Notes: a model not told the origin generated them from the letters alone. DNA of 64,000 bases from Acidobacteriota bacterium (GCA_016700175.1 CP065003.1:1436001-1500000); one strand, 5' to 3'. Counted from the first letter of the stretch, positions 51,188 to 60,613 are shown. A program made the numbers and translations.

Positions 51188-51829
51188 TCAGCCGTCGAGT
51201 TCTTCCGAGTCATCTCCATCGCCGTTGCCGCTGCCTGAATCGTCATCGCCCGCACTGTCCGCGATCCTTATCGCCGGTTCCTCCGTGACGTCCGGATCGT
51301 CTGCAGGCTGAACTACTCTGGGAGCCATTCGGCGGTCTTTGTCGAGCCTGGTTTCGAATATCTGAGCGAGGTTCGCGATCTCGTCACCCGATCCCGTCAA
51401 TGCGATCTCCGACCGCCTTCCATCCAACATTCGAACGTCGCCGTAATGACCGTAGACGAACGCGACGCGCTTTCCGTCCGAGCTTGTTTTTACAAGGACC
51501 TGAGAAAGCCTCGGGTGGGATCTGAAAACACGGGTCTCCGTCTTGTTGCCGTATCCGTCGACATTGACGGAGATCGTCGAGAGATCCCCCATCAGCCTGT
51601 TACCCTCGTGTTCCGCGCTCCCGGGGAAGATCTGGTCGACGTCCGCATCCTCTGCCGTCTGAATCGCAGTAGCTATGTCCGCAGCCGATGCGAGCGTGGG
51701 CGCGACGATATCCGCGTCCGTGATGACGACGTGGCCCTGCTGCCGCATCGTGAGGTTGCTTACGAACACGAATGCTGCCACGGCGAAAACGACGACGACT
51801 GCACATATTGAGAAATACTTGATCAGCAT
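51188..51829 (-). CDS. Membrane-anchored protein of the minor-pilin operon, unknown
   Basis: 213 residues. Residues 6-26 are one hydrophobic span (FSICAVVVVFAVAAFVFVSN), so the rest is likely periplasmic. Contains LVKTSSDGKRVAFVYGHYGDVRMLDG, and ends with an acidic Gly/Ser/Asp tail. No family is recognised. It is the last gene of the minor pilin run, 57 bases after the PilX-like gene, so an assembly role is inferred from context only. Confidence 0.65.
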   Translation of the reverse strand: MLIKYFSICAVVVVFAVAAFVFVSNLTMRQQGHVVITDADIVAPTLASAADIATAIQTAEDADVDQIFPGSAEHEGNRLMGDLSTISVNVDGYGNKTETRVFRSHPRLSQVLVKTSSDGKRVAFVYGHYGDVRMLDGRRSEIALTGSGDEIANLAQIFETRLDKDRRMAPRVVQPADDPDVTEEPAIRIADSAGDDDSGSGNGDGDDSEELDG

Positions 51830-51886
51830 ATTTGTGGGTGATGCCGCGGTTCCGAACAGATTCGGCCCGCGCGCCGTTCAATGCCT

Positions 51887-53596
51887 CTATTTTTCTGCGA
51901 CACCCAGCACAAAATTGCTGACGGCCACCATGCCGTTGTTCAGGCTGGACGAGTTGTAGACCATCGTCGAGTTACCGCCGCCGGTGATACCATACTTGGG
52001 CGAAAGGAACCCTCCGGCAAGGTTGTTCGGGTCGTATGGAGCGACGACCGCATTGCCCTGGAGCGTCCCGTTGCCGCCGCCGTTCCTGAGAAGCCCGTCG
52101 GCGCCCGTCACGATGATCATCCCATTGAAGCTGAAGTTTCCCTTAAGCGTCAGCTTTCCGGTCGATATAAGGATTCCGCCGCCGCCGCCGCTGAGCTGGC
52201 AGTCGCCGTCGCAGAAGGTTATTCCGGTCCCTGTTGAGCTGTTCCCGAAATGCGGCGGCTGAACGCCGTTCGGATAGTAGCGGCCGGCAAGCTGCGCCAC
52301 TTCCCGCATGCTTCTGACCACCGAATCAAGGTTCGCCGGCGAACGTAGCCAGGCGGGAAGTTCCGCGTTGACGTTGGCAGGAAGTCCGGTCAGGTCGCCT
52401 TTGAACCCCGAACCGTTCAGATTGAATTCGTTCCAGACGGTTGCGAGGTTCGTATCGTTCGTGGTCCCGACAGGTGGAATGATCGTGTTCGGAATGGCGA
52501 CATCCTCGCCGGAATACGCCACATTCGCAGAATTTCCCGGGGAGAATGAAAAATTGGGTGTGTCTCCGACGAGCATCAGCGTCGCCGGCGCGCGAAGCCC
52601 GTCGAACAGGCTCTTGCGGACCACCGCCTCGAGCTGTTTTGTCGCTCCCCTCGGCCCAAACCCGGTCGATCTGATCAGAAGCCGGATCGGTTCCGCGCTT
52701 GAGATTGACACGCTCGCTGTCGTGTCGCCGCCGCTGGTATTGGGCGGATTGAGGTTCAGAGTACGCAAAGGAAACGCGATGTCGGCTCCCATCAGTTCGT
52801 TGATTAAAGAGTCGAACTGGATCGAGACCGTCCCCATCGAGTTGTTCGTGATCGTCCCGGGCATTATCGAGCCCCTGATGCTTCTGAGAGCGCTGTAGGG
52901 CTTGGTCATTTGAAAATCGATCACGAATCTGATCTCGTCGGTGATCGTAGCTCCGCTGCCGGTTGTCGAAACGTCGAAATATCCCAGGTTGGAGCTGGCG
53001 GAGCCAGACGAAACGTTCAGGTCGTTCACGGTCCTGCCAACGAACGATATCCGGGCGGTGTTTCCTCCCGAGCCGGCGGTATACGAGCTTCCGCCTCCGT
53101 TGATGTTCGCACTCGTGTGAAACGAGACAAGAGAACCGGCGTTGTCCGGGTCCACGATCTCGATCGTATACGCAAGCTCGTTCACATCCGGGCCGAGAGC
53201 GATCCGGTCATTCAGGGTCGGATTGTAAGTGATCCATCTCGAAAGACGCGCAGTCGTGCTGGTGTCGCCGGGCGCGTTTGATGTTGCGAGGTTGACGGCC
53301 CTGGAAAAGTCGATCTTGTTCCTCAGATCGCTCGCGGGCTTCGATCCGTCGAGGAGGGGATTCGGCACGACATTGCCGCGCAGGACGTCGAGGGTTCTCT
53401 GGATGCCGCTCTCGGCGGCGTGATAGGCCTGCTGTTCAGCAACCGCGTCGGTCACGTTAGCCGAGTTGAGGGCAGATTCGAGGATAAGGCCCGCGCTCGC
53501 TACCAGCAGCAGGAAAGCGACCATTAGCACGACCACCATCGCCGCTCCGCGCTCGCCTTCGCGGTTCTTCTTTCGTTTTCTTTCTGGGGTATTCAT
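51887..53596 (-). CDS. PilX-like minor pilin/assembly protein
   Basis: 569 residues (ATG 53596, ribosome site AGAGGTG). A basic start (KRKKNREGERGAAMVVVLMVAFLLLVASAGLI) is the class III pilin N-terminus with a hydrophobic helix, followed by YHAAESGIQRTLDVLRGN as in PilX. The large C-terminal part is beta-rich. It resembles PilX-type proteins that help prime type IV pili. It is the fourth gene of the run. Confidence 0.85.
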   Translation of the reverse strand: MNTPERKRKKNREGERGAAMVVVLMVAFLLLVASAGLILESALNSANVTDAVAEQQAYHAAESGIQRTLDVLRGNVVPNPLLDGSKPASDLRNKIDFSRAVNLATSNAPGDTSTTARLSRWITYNPTLNDRIALGPDVNELAYTIEIVDPDNAGSLVSFHTSANINGGGSSYTAGSGGNTARISFVGRTVNDLNVSSGSASSNLGYFDVSTTGSGATITDEIRFVIDFQMTKPYSALRSIRGSIMPGTITNNSMGTVSIQFDSLINELMGADIAFPLRTLNLNPPNTSGGDTTASVSISSAEPIRLLIRSTGFGPRGATKQLEAVVRKSLFDGLRAPATLMLVGDTPNFSFSPGNSANVAYSGEDVAIPNTIIPPVGTTNDTNLATVWNEFNLNGSGFKGDLTGLPANVNAELPAWLRSPANLDSVVRSMREVAQLAGRYYPNGVQPPHFGNSSTGTGITFCDGDCQLSGGGGGILISTGKLTLKGNFSFNGMIIVTGADGLLRNGGGNGTLQGNAVVAPYDPNNLAGGFLSPKYGITGGGNSTMVYNSSSLNNGMVAVSNFVLGVAEK

Positions 53597-53619
53597 TTTC
53601 ACCTCTGGTTCATTTCCGG

Positions 53620-54234
53620 TCAGTACTGGCTTCTCATGTACTCGGCGTTTCTGACCGTGACGTCGGACGTGTAGGAGACCGTCTCTCCGGAGGGTTGTCC
53701 CTGGACTTCCGGAAGGTTTACCGTGACGGTGATGCGAATTCTTCCCGTGTTCGCTGAAGGGGTCGCGACTACCGTCGGAGTGGATGAGCTTCCGGAGTAG
53801 TCGAAGTACTGAAAAGTAACGCTGCTTATACCGTTGACCACGGACGAGGTCGTGGTGCCTGCGTGCGCGTCATACCGGACGATCGACTGGGTCGCCGGAT
53901 CGAAATAATAGGTGATGTCTTCTCCCGAGGTCCCTGTCGAAAGATCGCCGTTGTTCCAGTTGGACCTGAAATGGATCTGGCTGGAGTTCGAGTCAGCGCC
54001 GACGATGCCGTTGTCCGTCAGACCGTAGCCGGCATTGGCGATCTCGCGCGACATCACGTTCAGCGCGGCCTGCGCGGCCGTGAGGGCGTCCGTCTTCGCG
54101 CTTTCCCGTTCACGGATGCTTATGGAACCTGAGAAAAGGGTCGTCACGAGAGCGAGCAGGACGAGCGTGATCGTCATAGAGATCATCAGCTCGAGCAGCG
54201 AAAATCCGGCCTGTTTGCGATCGGTCTTCTTCAT
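53620..54234 (-). CDS. PilW-like minor pilin
   Basis: 204 residues. The prepilin-peptidase site is GFSLLELMIS (residues ~10-19), followed by a hydrophobic helix and a soluble domain with SFQYFDYSGSS and RIRITVTVNL. Positioned directly after the PilV-like gene (8-base gap). Confidence 0.87.
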   Translation of the reverse strand: MKKTDRKQAGFSLLELMISMTITLVLLALVTTLFSGSISIRERESAKTDALTAAQAALNVMSREIANAGYGLTDNGIVGADSNSSQIHFRSNWNNGDLSTGTSGEDITYYFDPATQSIVRYDAHAGTTTSSVVNGISSVTFQYFDYSGSSSTPTVVATPSANTGRIRITVTVNLPEVQGQPSGETVSYTSDVTVRNAEYMRSQY

Positions 54235-54242
54235 CTCTATCG

Positions 54243-54737
54243 TCAGTTTCCCCGCACCCTCTGGAACCTTACGGTCGACGGCACTGATGTCTGCCAGCCC
54301 GGCGTCGGGCTCACGAGCGAGACCGTAACGATTATCTCCTTCAGGGACCTGTTGTTGTCGACCTGGACGCCCGGCGAGAACGGATCGTCGTCGATCGTGA
54401 CATCGACCGTGTAGGCGTTGCCGCTGGGACCTGTCAGAGGCACCTGGGCGCGGGTGCCGCCGGCCAGTGTGCTGTCCATAACGCCCGAGGTGAACTTGGC
54501 ACTGCGCAGGAACTCGACCTCGCCCTGAAGAAGTGAAAGGGCCTCGGAACGCGAATCGTTTCCGGCATTGAATGTGATCGCCCAGGTAAAGGTCACGAAA
54601 ACGCCAAGCAGAGCGATCAGTAGGATGACCATCGCGATCACGACTTCGATGAGCGTGAAGCCTTTTTCTTCCTCAGGCTGATCCAGTTGCAGGCCGGATT
54701 CGAGAAATGTGGGTTTCTTTCTGATCATCAGCTGCAT
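54243..54737 (-). CDS. PilV-like minor pilin
   Basis: 164 residues from ATG 54737 (54728 also possible). Prepilin motif KGFTLIEVVIAMVILLIALLGVF with the conserved Glu at +5. The soluble part is short and has VTVSLVSPTPGWQ. The upstream frame overlaps the FimT gene and is not used. Confidence 0.85.
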   Translation of the reverse strand: MQLMIRKKPTFLESGLQLDQPEEEKGFTLIEVVIAMVILLIALLGVFVTFTWAITFNAGNDSRSEALSLLQGEVEFLRSAKFTSGVMDSTLAGGTRAQVPLTGPSGNAYTVDVTIDDDPFSPGVQVDNNRSLKEIIVTVSLVSPTPGWQTSVPSTVRFQRVRGN

Positions 54738-54802
54738 TCGTGCGTCGCCCCGTCTTTTCAGATCCAACAACAGACTCACTGACCTTCTGACCATTCCGGT
54801 CA

Positions 54803-55723
54803 TCACTTGCATCTTCCCGATCCGTTGAGGCTCATTGGCGGCATGCAGACGCACCCCGTTATCGCGGGACGCTCGTTCTTCTTACAGGCCACCGGTGCTG
54901 GTGTCGGAACCGGAGTCGGAGTGGGCGTCGGAGTGGGCGTCGGAACCGGTGTGGCACTCGGTGACGGATTAGGAGACGGACTCGGGGTCGGATTGGGAGT
55001 CGGAGTGGGCGTCGGATTCGGCGTCGGCGTCACCGAGGGACTCGGCCAGGGCGTCGGAGTCGGATATCCGGTGACCCCCGTCAGGTCGATGGCGCCGGGC
55101 GCTGTTGAAACTAGCGGCTCGATAGCCGAATTGCTGTTGATCGACAAAACCGTCGGGTCCTGAACAGTAGGCGGAGTTTCCCCGTTGTCGAACATCGAGA
55201 CGGTGCCGGTGGGCGACAGCGTGACGAAATAAGAAGTCGGGGAGTCCGCGTCTTCGAAGGATGTGCAGCCGTCACAGACGATGAAGATCGGGTCGATCTC
55301 CGTGCCCAGGCTGTTCGTCGCCGTGACGTGCCCGCGACGGTCGAAGCGGATCGTCACAGGATAGGAAATACCGACTCCTACGATCCTGACGTTGTTTCGG
55401 ACAGCGAAGTCGATCGTCCGGGTTTCGGCGGTGCTTAGCACGCCGTCCTGATTCACGTCGATCGATACAGTGATCGTATTGTTGTCAACGAGGACGATGT
55501 TCGACATCTGAAGGTCGGTGTCCGGCCTTCTCTTGACCGAGTCGAATCGGGCGCGTTCGAAATTGACCTTGAGCTCGCGAGCGACATTTTGTGTCTCGTA
55601 AACATTCGTCGCGTCCCCGAACTGCGCTACGGCGAAAACCACGAGTATCGAGATGATCACCACCACGATGATCATTTCGAGAACCGACGCGCCGCGCTGT
55701 GAATTTGAGTTTTTCGGCTTCAT
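54803..55723 (-). CDS. FimT/GspH-like minor pilin with Thr/Pro-rich linker
   Basis: 306 residues (ATG 55723, ribosome site AGGA). Prepilin-like start RGASVLEMIIVVVIISILVVFAVAQF with conserved Glu. A GspH/FimT soluble domain follows (~40-200), then a T/P linker of PTPTP units (~228-285) and a Cys-rich end CKKNERPAITGCVCMPP. The linker makes 54890-55060 a low-complexity DNA tract. First gene of the run, so probably transcribed from upstream of 55741. Confidence 0.85.
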   Translation of the reverse strand: MKPKNSNSQRGASVLEMIIVVVIISILVVFAVAQFGDATNVYETQNVARELKVNFERARFDSVKRRPDTDLQMSNIVLVDNNTITVSIDVNQDGVLSTAETRTIDFAVRNNVRIVGVGISYPVTIRFDRRGHVTATNSLGTEIDPIFIVCDGCTSFEDADSPTSYFVTLSPTGTVSMFDNGETPPTVQDPTVLSINSNSAIEPLVSTAPGAIDLTGVTGYPTPTPWPSPSVTPTPNPTPTPTPNPTPSPSPNPSPSATPVPTPTPTPTPTPVPTPAPVACKKNERPAITGCVCMPPMSLNGSGRCK

Positions 55724-55910
55724 AGGGAGATCCTGCTTCAAAGACTCGGAACAGTCGTGTGTGAGAATGCCGCGGTCATTCCGCAGAGTTTTGTTTTAAC
55801 ATATTTAAACACTCTTCGCAACTGTTTAACACGTTCAGTTTTGGTGCCTTGCGACGGTTTGGTTTAGTCTCGAAAGGTGTTTGTAAGAGTTGAACTGCAC
55901 GACGCAAGCA

Positions 55911-55939
55911 AAAGGGCCGCCCTCGTCAGGCGGCCCTTT
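55911..55939 (-). terminator. Terminator after the GCS2-type ligase gene
   Basis: AAAGGGCCGCC (55911-55921) and GGCGGCCCTTT (55929-55939) with a 7-base loop; on the minus strand a TTTTG follows. It lies 24 bases after the stop codon of the ligase gene and before the minor pilin operon. Confidence 0.85.
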
Positions 55940-55962
55940 GGGCAATTCGCTTTGGTCCAGTC

Positions 55963-57084
55963 TCAGTCGAAGCACTGTTCCGGCACGTTCTCAAGCGTGT
56001 TTTCGATCAGCATGTCGACAACCGGCTCGTACTGTTCACCCGATTCCATGTACACACGGATCTGTTCGTCAGCCGAAGTGCCCCTTTCGAGTATCGTGTG
56101 AATGTGCTCGACCTCTTTCCTTGAACCAAGGTCGTCGAGGACATCGTCGACGAACTCGAGAAGCTCCAGGATCAGGTCCTTGGCCGGGACCTCCTTCTGC
56201 TTGCCCAAGTCCAGGAGCTTTCCGTCGAGGCCGTACCGCACCGCCCGCCACTTGTTCTCCTGGATCAGCCTCCGGTGATAAAGCCTGAATCCCAGGTTCT
56301 TCTCGATCAGCTGGTTCAGCTTGGCGACGATCGCCTGGAAAAGGCCGGCGATCGCGACCGTGTCATCGACGCGCGTCGGAATGTCGCACACACGGAACTC
56401 GAGAGTCGGAAAATAAGGATGAGGCCGGACGTCCCAGTAGATCTTCTTGCCGTCGTCGATGCAGTTCATTCGGACAAGCTGGTCAACGTAGCTCTCGAAC
56501 GACTGGTACGAGTTGAAGTGGTCCGGAATGTCGGTCCTGGGGAACTTCTTGAAGACCTCCGAACGGTACGATTTCAAGCCGGTGTTGAACCCCAGCCAGA
56601 ACGGCGACGACGTAGAAAGCGCCAGCACGTGGGGCAGAAAGTACCGCGCGGCGTTCATAATGTGGATCTGGCGTTCGCGGTCCGCGATACCCACGTGAAC
56701 GTGGAGCCCGAAGATGAGCAGGCTGCGGGCCACCATCTGAAGCTCGTCGACTAGCAGTTTGTAGCGGTCGTGCTCGAATATTTCCTGCTCAGACCACTTC
56801 GAGAACGGATGCGTCGATGCCGCGACGATCTCGAGCCCCTTCTTACGCGCAAGGCCGGAGATGATGCAGCGCAGTTTCGAAATGTCCTCGCGCGCCTCAT
56901 CGACATTCGCACAGACGCCGGTACCGACCTCGATCATCGACTGGATCATCTCGGGCTTAACCTTCTCGCCGAGCACAAGCCTTCCCTCCTCAAGGATCTC
57001 CGAGACGTGAGACTTCAGTTCTCGCGTTTTCGGGTCGACTATCTGAAATTCTTCCTCGATCCCTAGCGTGTATTGTTCGAACAT
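55963..57084 (-). CDS. YbdK-type carboxylate-amine ligase (GCS2 family)
   Basis: 373 residues from ATG 57084; the upstream frame lacks the family start. Motifs: LGIEEEFQIVDP (metal-binding Glu), EVGTGVCANVDEARED, VAASTHPFSKW, LHVHVGIADRER and HPYFPTLEFRVCDIPTRVDD. Family members join glutamate with cysteine in some cases, but YbdK itself has weak activity, so the substrate is uncertain. Gene is divergent to the cystathionine synthase gene. Confidence 0.92.
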   Translation of the reverse strand: MFEQYTLGIEEEFQIVDPKTRELKSHVSEILEEGRLVLGEKVKPEMIQSMIEVGTGVCANVDEAREDISKLRCIISGLARKKGLEIVAASTHPFSKWSEQEIFEHDRYKLLVDELQMVARSLLIFGLHVHVGIADRERQIHIMNAARYFLPHVLALSTSSPFWLGFNTGLKSYRSEVFKKFPRTDIPDHFNSYQSFESYVDQLVRMNCIDDGKKIYWDVRPHPYFPTLEFRVCDIPTRVDDTVAIAGLFQAIVAKLNQLIEKNLGFRLYHRRLIQENKWRAVRYGLDGKLLDLGKQKEVPAKDLILELLEFVDDVLDDLGSRKEVEHIHTILERGTSADEQIRVYMESGEQYEPVVDMLIENTLENVPEQCFD

Positions 57085-57488
57085 AATTGATCTGCAAGCG
57101 AACGCTCGAGCGGCGTGCCTTCCCTTCTTCTCGTCCCGTTTCCCGGCCCGGACGGATAATCTTAAATCTCTGAATGCCTTACACGCGTGATTGTAGTTCA
57201 AATCCGCCCTGTTCGAAAGTTTTTCTGCGGTTTGAGGGGCGTGCCGTCCGTCCTTTCCTCATCCGGGCCGTGCTTCGAAGTCGCGGAAGACCGGGATAAT
57301 TCCGGCGGGCTATCATCTGTTGCTTTTTCTATAGTTTATGGAAATCGCGCGGTTTGCAATAATAAAGGCGGCAAGTTACCATACTGCCTCGTTATAATCG
57401 CCTTCATATAGAATTTTGGGGCCTAAAGAGTTACAATCTTGCTTCGGCTTTTGTAACAGAAATCACCTGTGTGCCGCAGGCGCCTTTT
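57085..57488. other. Divergent intergenic region with candidate promoter
   Basis: About 400 bases between divergent genes. A TATAAT box is at 57393-57398 without a clear -35 box at the right distance. An inverted repeat GTTACAA / TTGTAAC (57430-57454) resembles the Rrf2-type half sites but with the opposite arrangement. No gene supported. Confidence 0.4.
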
Positions 57489-58625
57489 ATGGGATTCTCG
57501 ACGATCGCAATTCATGCCGGCAACGAGCCGGACCCTTCCACAGGCTCGGTCAGCGTTCCGATCTACCAGACTTCGACCTACGCTCAGGAGGGCCTTGGAA
57601 AGCACAAGGGCTACGAGTACGCCCGGACCCAGAATCCGACACGGACGGCCCTCGAGACCAATATCGCCGCGCTGGAGGGCGCGAAGTTCGGTTTTGCTTA
57701 CGCCTCCGGAATGTCGGCGATCGACGCCTCTCTGAAACTGGTCAAGTCCGGCGATCACGTCGTACTCGGAAACAACACTTACGGAGGCACCTTCAGGCTC
57801 TTCGACAGGATACTTTCGGATTACGGAATAGAGTTCGATCTGGTCGACACGACCGATGTTAACAACGTCGAGCAGGCGATCCGGGAGAACACGAAGATGG
57901 TGTTCGTGGAGACGCCCACGAATCCCGTGATGAGCCTTACGGACCTTGAGGCAGTTTCGTCCCTTGCTCACGCGCACGGGGCGATCGTCGTTTGCGACAA
58001 CACCTTTATGTCGCCGTATCTTCAGCAGCCGCTTGCTCTCGGTGTCGATGTAGTGGTCCATTCGACGACCAAGTACCTCAACGGCCATTCTGACAGCGTC
58101 GGCGGTTTTGCCGCGACAAATGACGAGCAGATCGCTGAGTGGCTGGGTTTCGTGCAGAACAGCATCGGGGCGATACTTTCTCCTTTCGACTCGTTCATGG
58201 TCCTCCGCGGCACGAAAACGCTCGCGGTGCGTATGGACAGACACAACGAGAACGGCCAGGCGGTGGCCGGTTTCCTCGCCGAGCATCCGAAAGTCTCGAA
58301 GGTCTACTATCCGGGACTTGTTTCGCATCCCCAGCACGAACTTGCAAAACGCCAGCAGAGGGGGTTCGGCGGAATGGTATCATTCGAGACCGGATCGCTG
58401 GATAGCGCAAAGGCGGTGCTTGAGAACGTCCGGCTGTTTACTTTGGCAGAAAGCCTTGGCGGCGTAGAAAGCCTGATCTCGCATCCGGCTTCGATGACCC
58501 ACGCCTCCGTACCTTTCGAGACCCGCCAGAAGCTTGGCATCACGGACGGCCTTGTCAGGGTGTCCGTCGGTATCGAAGACCTTGAAGATCTCATCAATGA
58601 CCTCGACCAGGCCCTGAGCCGGTAG
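57489..58625 (+). CDS. Cystathionine gamma-synthase/lyase (trans-sulfuration PLP enzyme)
   Basis: 378 residues. PLP-binding Lys in STTKYLNGHSD; other motifs: TPLAGT-type start replaced by STIAIHAGNEPDPSTGSVSVPIYQTSTY, YARTQNPTR, FASGMSA-like FAYASGMSAIDA, and ETPTNPVMSL. The family performs gamma-replacement or elimination on cystathionine-like substrates in methionine and cysteine metabolism; which reaction dominates is not clear. An alternative GTG start is at 57471. A downstream PP2C gene follows. Confidence 0.92.
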   Translation: MGFSTIAIHAGNEPDPSTGSVSVPIYQTSTYAQEGLGKHKGYEYARTQNPTRTALETNIAALEGAKFGFAYASGMSAIDASLKLVKSGDHVVLGNNTYGGTFRLFDRILSDYGIEFDLVDTTDVNNVEQAIRENTKMVFVETPTNPVMSLTDLEAVSSLAHAHGAIVVCDNTFMSPYLQQPLALGVDVVVHSTTKYLNGHSDSVGGFAATNDEQIAEWLGFVQNSIGAILSPFDSFMVLRGTKTLAVRMDRHNENGQAVAGFLAEHPKVSKVYYPGLVSHPQHELAKRQQRGFGGMVSFETGSLDSAKAVLENVRLFTLAESLGGVESLISHPASMTHASVPFETRQKLGITDGLVRVSVGIEDLEDLINDLDQALSR

Positions 58626-58678
58626 AGATTTGTTTGAACGGTCCCTTTCGGCACAAAAAGACGGCCGTTCTCCGGAAT

Positions 58679-59611
58679 ATGCTAAACGTAGAAGTACACG
58701 CGACGTCCCACGTCGGCCGGATCAGAAAGGGGAACGAGGATAATTACCTTGTTCTCCGGCTGTCCGATGCGAAGAAGTGGACAAGCCGGCAAGACGCGGG
58801 CGACGCGGTGATCGAATCCCAGGAATTCGAAGTGGATGAGGAAGGCATCATCCTTGCGGTCTCGGACGGAATGGGCGGGGCGCTGGCCGGCGAAGTCGCC
58901 AGCAAAATGGCTGTCGAAACGGTCGGAGAGACGATGACCGAAGCGGACCCCGACAAGACGGTCTCCCCGAATGATTTCGGAGACTCACTCGTCGGCCGTT
59001 TGTACGATTCGATCGTCTACGCTAACCACAAGATCCACCAGAAAGGCCGCGAGCCCGAGTTCCAGGGTATGGGCGCCACTTTCACCGGGGTCGGCATTAC
59101 CAACGGCGCCGTCGATCTGGTCCAGATCGGCGACAGCCGCACATACCTGATAAGGAACGGCAAGATCTACCAGGTCACGAAAGACCAGTCGCTTGTTCAG
59201 CAGCTCATCGATTCCGGCCAGATCTCTCCCGAAGAAGCAGAAACGCACGCATTGAAGAATGTGATCCTCCAGGCTCTCGGCGCACAAAACGAGATCTACC
59301 CCGTCGCCGCGAGACTTACCCCGCAGAGGGACGACATCCTCATCATTTGCAGTGACGGCCTGTCGAACAAGATCGACGGCGTGGATATGCAGAAGATCGT
59401 TTTCGAGCATCTCGACGACCTTCAACAGGCGGCGGGAAAGCTGATCGAGGTGGCGAACGAACGCGGCGGCGAGGACAATATCACGTTGATCATCGCGCGC
59501 CTGACCGGCAGCAGCCTTGAAGAGCCGACCGAGGACGAGATACGGCTCGAGGCGATCTCGCCCGAAAGCATCCACGACACGGCCGAACAGGACACCGCCG
59601 AGATCCTCTGA
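58679..59611 (+). CDS. PP2C-family Ser/Thr protein phosphatase
   Basis: 310 residues. Metal-binding motifs in order: GRIRKGNEDN, VSDGMGGALAGE, GATFTGVGI, QIGDSRTYLIR, LTPQRDDILIICSDGLSN and GGEDNITLIIARL. All catalytic Asp residues are in place, so it is active in principle (Stp1/PrpC type). The start at 58679 agrees with the usual VEVHATSHVG beginning. It probably dephosphorylates Ser/Thr kinase targets; no kinase gene is in the window. Confidence 0.94.
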   Translation: MLNVEVHATSHVGRIRKGNEDNYLVLRLSDAKKWTSRQDAGDAVIESQEFEVDEEGIILAVSDGMGGALAGEVASKMAVETVGETMTEADPDKTVSPNDFGDSLVGRLYDSIVYANHKIHQKGREPEFQGMGATFTGVGITNGAVDLVQIGDSRTYLIRNGKIYQVTKDQSLVQQLIDSGQISPEEAETHALKNVILQALGAQNEIYPVAARLTPQRDDILIICSDGLSNKIDGVDMQKIVFEHLDDLQQAAGKLIEVANERGGEDNITLIIARLTGSSLEEPTEDEIRLEAISPESIHDTAEQDTAEIL

Positions 59612-59644
59612 TCCCCTTCCAAATGAACCGAATTTGATCTGGAG

Positions 59645-60127
59645 TTAATCCGGATGGCGCCAGCCGTGCAGTTTCTTCGCCGCGCGCCTGACATAGATCG
59701 AAGAACCCTCTACGCTAACTACCTCGACCTTCTCGCCTTCTTTCAGGTCTTCATCGTCGTCGACGGGAAAGGCCTTCCAAGTCGATCCGAAAACATTGAC
59801 CGAGGCTTCCCTGAGCGCGCCCTTGCTCCCTTCTTTCACCGTGCCGATCTTTCCCGGAAGCGTATCGACGCCTGTGAGGTATTCCTCTTCTTCGCCGAAC
59901 GGGTTGTACTTGTAAAGGATCATCCGCGACATCACGGTGAGGGCGGCGGAGACGAGCGCGAAGATCAGGAACTGCCCCAGGAGTCCGACGCCCAGAAAAG
60001 AGGCGAGACCTGCGGCCAGCGCTCCTATGCCGAACCAGAAGAGCACGAAACCGAGAGTGAAGATCTCGGCGATGATAAGGAAGACGGCGAGTATCCCCCA
60101 CAAAATCCAGAAGTATTGTTCCCACAT
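59645..60127 (-). CDS. NfeD-like membrane protein
   Basis: 160 residues from ATG 60127. Three hydrophobic spans in residues 8-70 (FWILWGILAVFLIIAEIF and GFVLFWFGIGALAAGLASF and FALVSAALTVMSRMIL), then a beta-barrel OB-like end: GKIGTVKEGSKGALREASVNVFG and VEVVSVEGSSIYVRR. This matches the short NfeD class. Usually partners a stomatin-like protein, which is not seen here. Confidence 0.88.
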   Translation of the reverse strand: MWEQYFWILWGILAVFLIIAEIFTLGFVLFWFGIGALAAGLASFLGVGLLGQFLIFALVSAALTVMSRMILYKYNPFGEEEEYLTGVDTLPGKIGTVKEGSKGALREASVNVFGSTWKAFPVDDDEDLKEGEKVEVVSVEGSSIYVRRAAKKLHGWRHPD

Positions 60128-60185
60128 GGCGCTACGGTGTGACTTCGAACTGCGACAAGTATCGCAAGTAAATGGGAGTTTGTCA

Positions 60186-60362
60186 TTTTCGCCTGCAGAA
60201 ACCAAGACCTTTTCTCGGCGGGCCGCGCTTTGAAATCCAGGACCTGTCATTTCCGCCGGCCGCTCTTTGTAAACTAGGGACTTATCTTGACGCCGGCCGC
60301 GCCTTTGTAGCCAGGACCTTCTCTCACCGCCGACCGGCCTTCAAACCTGAGATCCGCGGATA
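60186..60362. repeat. Degenerate 37-bp tandem repeats
   Basis: About four to five imperfect copies of a 37/38-base unit beginning CGGCCGCGCTTTG and containing AGGACCT, ending in a GC-rich CCGC; units start near 60219, 60257, 60294 and 60331, with a damaged copy before them. There are no spacers and copies differ from each other, so it is not CRISPR. It precedes the tRNA-Leu gene. Confidence 0.65.
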
Positions 60363-60447
60363 CTGAAGCCGTGCGTTCGAAACCGAGGATCCGGGCGACA
60401 TATGCTTTGGACTTGATTCTTGCGCGTGCTAATCTCTCGGTAGTCAC

Positions 60448-60534
60448 GCTGGGGTGGCGGAATTGGTAGACGCACAGGACTTAAAATCCTGCGCCCTTAG
60501 GGGCATGCGGGTTCGACTCCCGCCCTCAGCACCA
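60448..60534 (+). tRNA. tRNA-Leu (anticodon TAA), CCA encoded
   Basis: Full class II cloverleaf: acceptor GCTGGGG with CCTCAGC, anticodon stem CAGGA/TCCTG around CTTAAAA (anticodon TAA), a long variable arm and T arm GCGGG/CCCGC with loop TTCGACT. CCA is encoded at 60532-60534. The 3' end borders the low-GC segment, so it is the probable integration site of the island. Confidence 0.97.
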
Positions 60535-60593
60535 ATGGAATCAACAGTTTATGGGCGTCCCTCTAGGATGCCTTTGTCACTCTTAGTCATTTA

Positions 60594-60613
60594 GTGTGCC
60601 AATTGTGTGCCAA
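60594..60613 (+). repeat. Two direct GTGTGCCAA copies near the presumed att site
   Basis: GTGTGCCAA at 60594-60602 and 60605-60613 (11-base spacing), about 60 bases past the tRNA-Leu end. Such close direct repeats beside a tRNA are typical of integrase arm or excisionase sites; this is inference. Confidence 0.45.

Noticed and set aside
57430..57454. Third Rrf2-type site upstream of the cystathionine gene
   Set aside because: The half sites are in the opposite arrangement (GTTACAA first, TTGTAAC second) with a longer spacer, so it does not match the 7-base-spacer palindrome.
60186..60362. Possible CRISPR array
   Set aside because: Repeat units touch each other without spacers and are too divergent; no cas genes.
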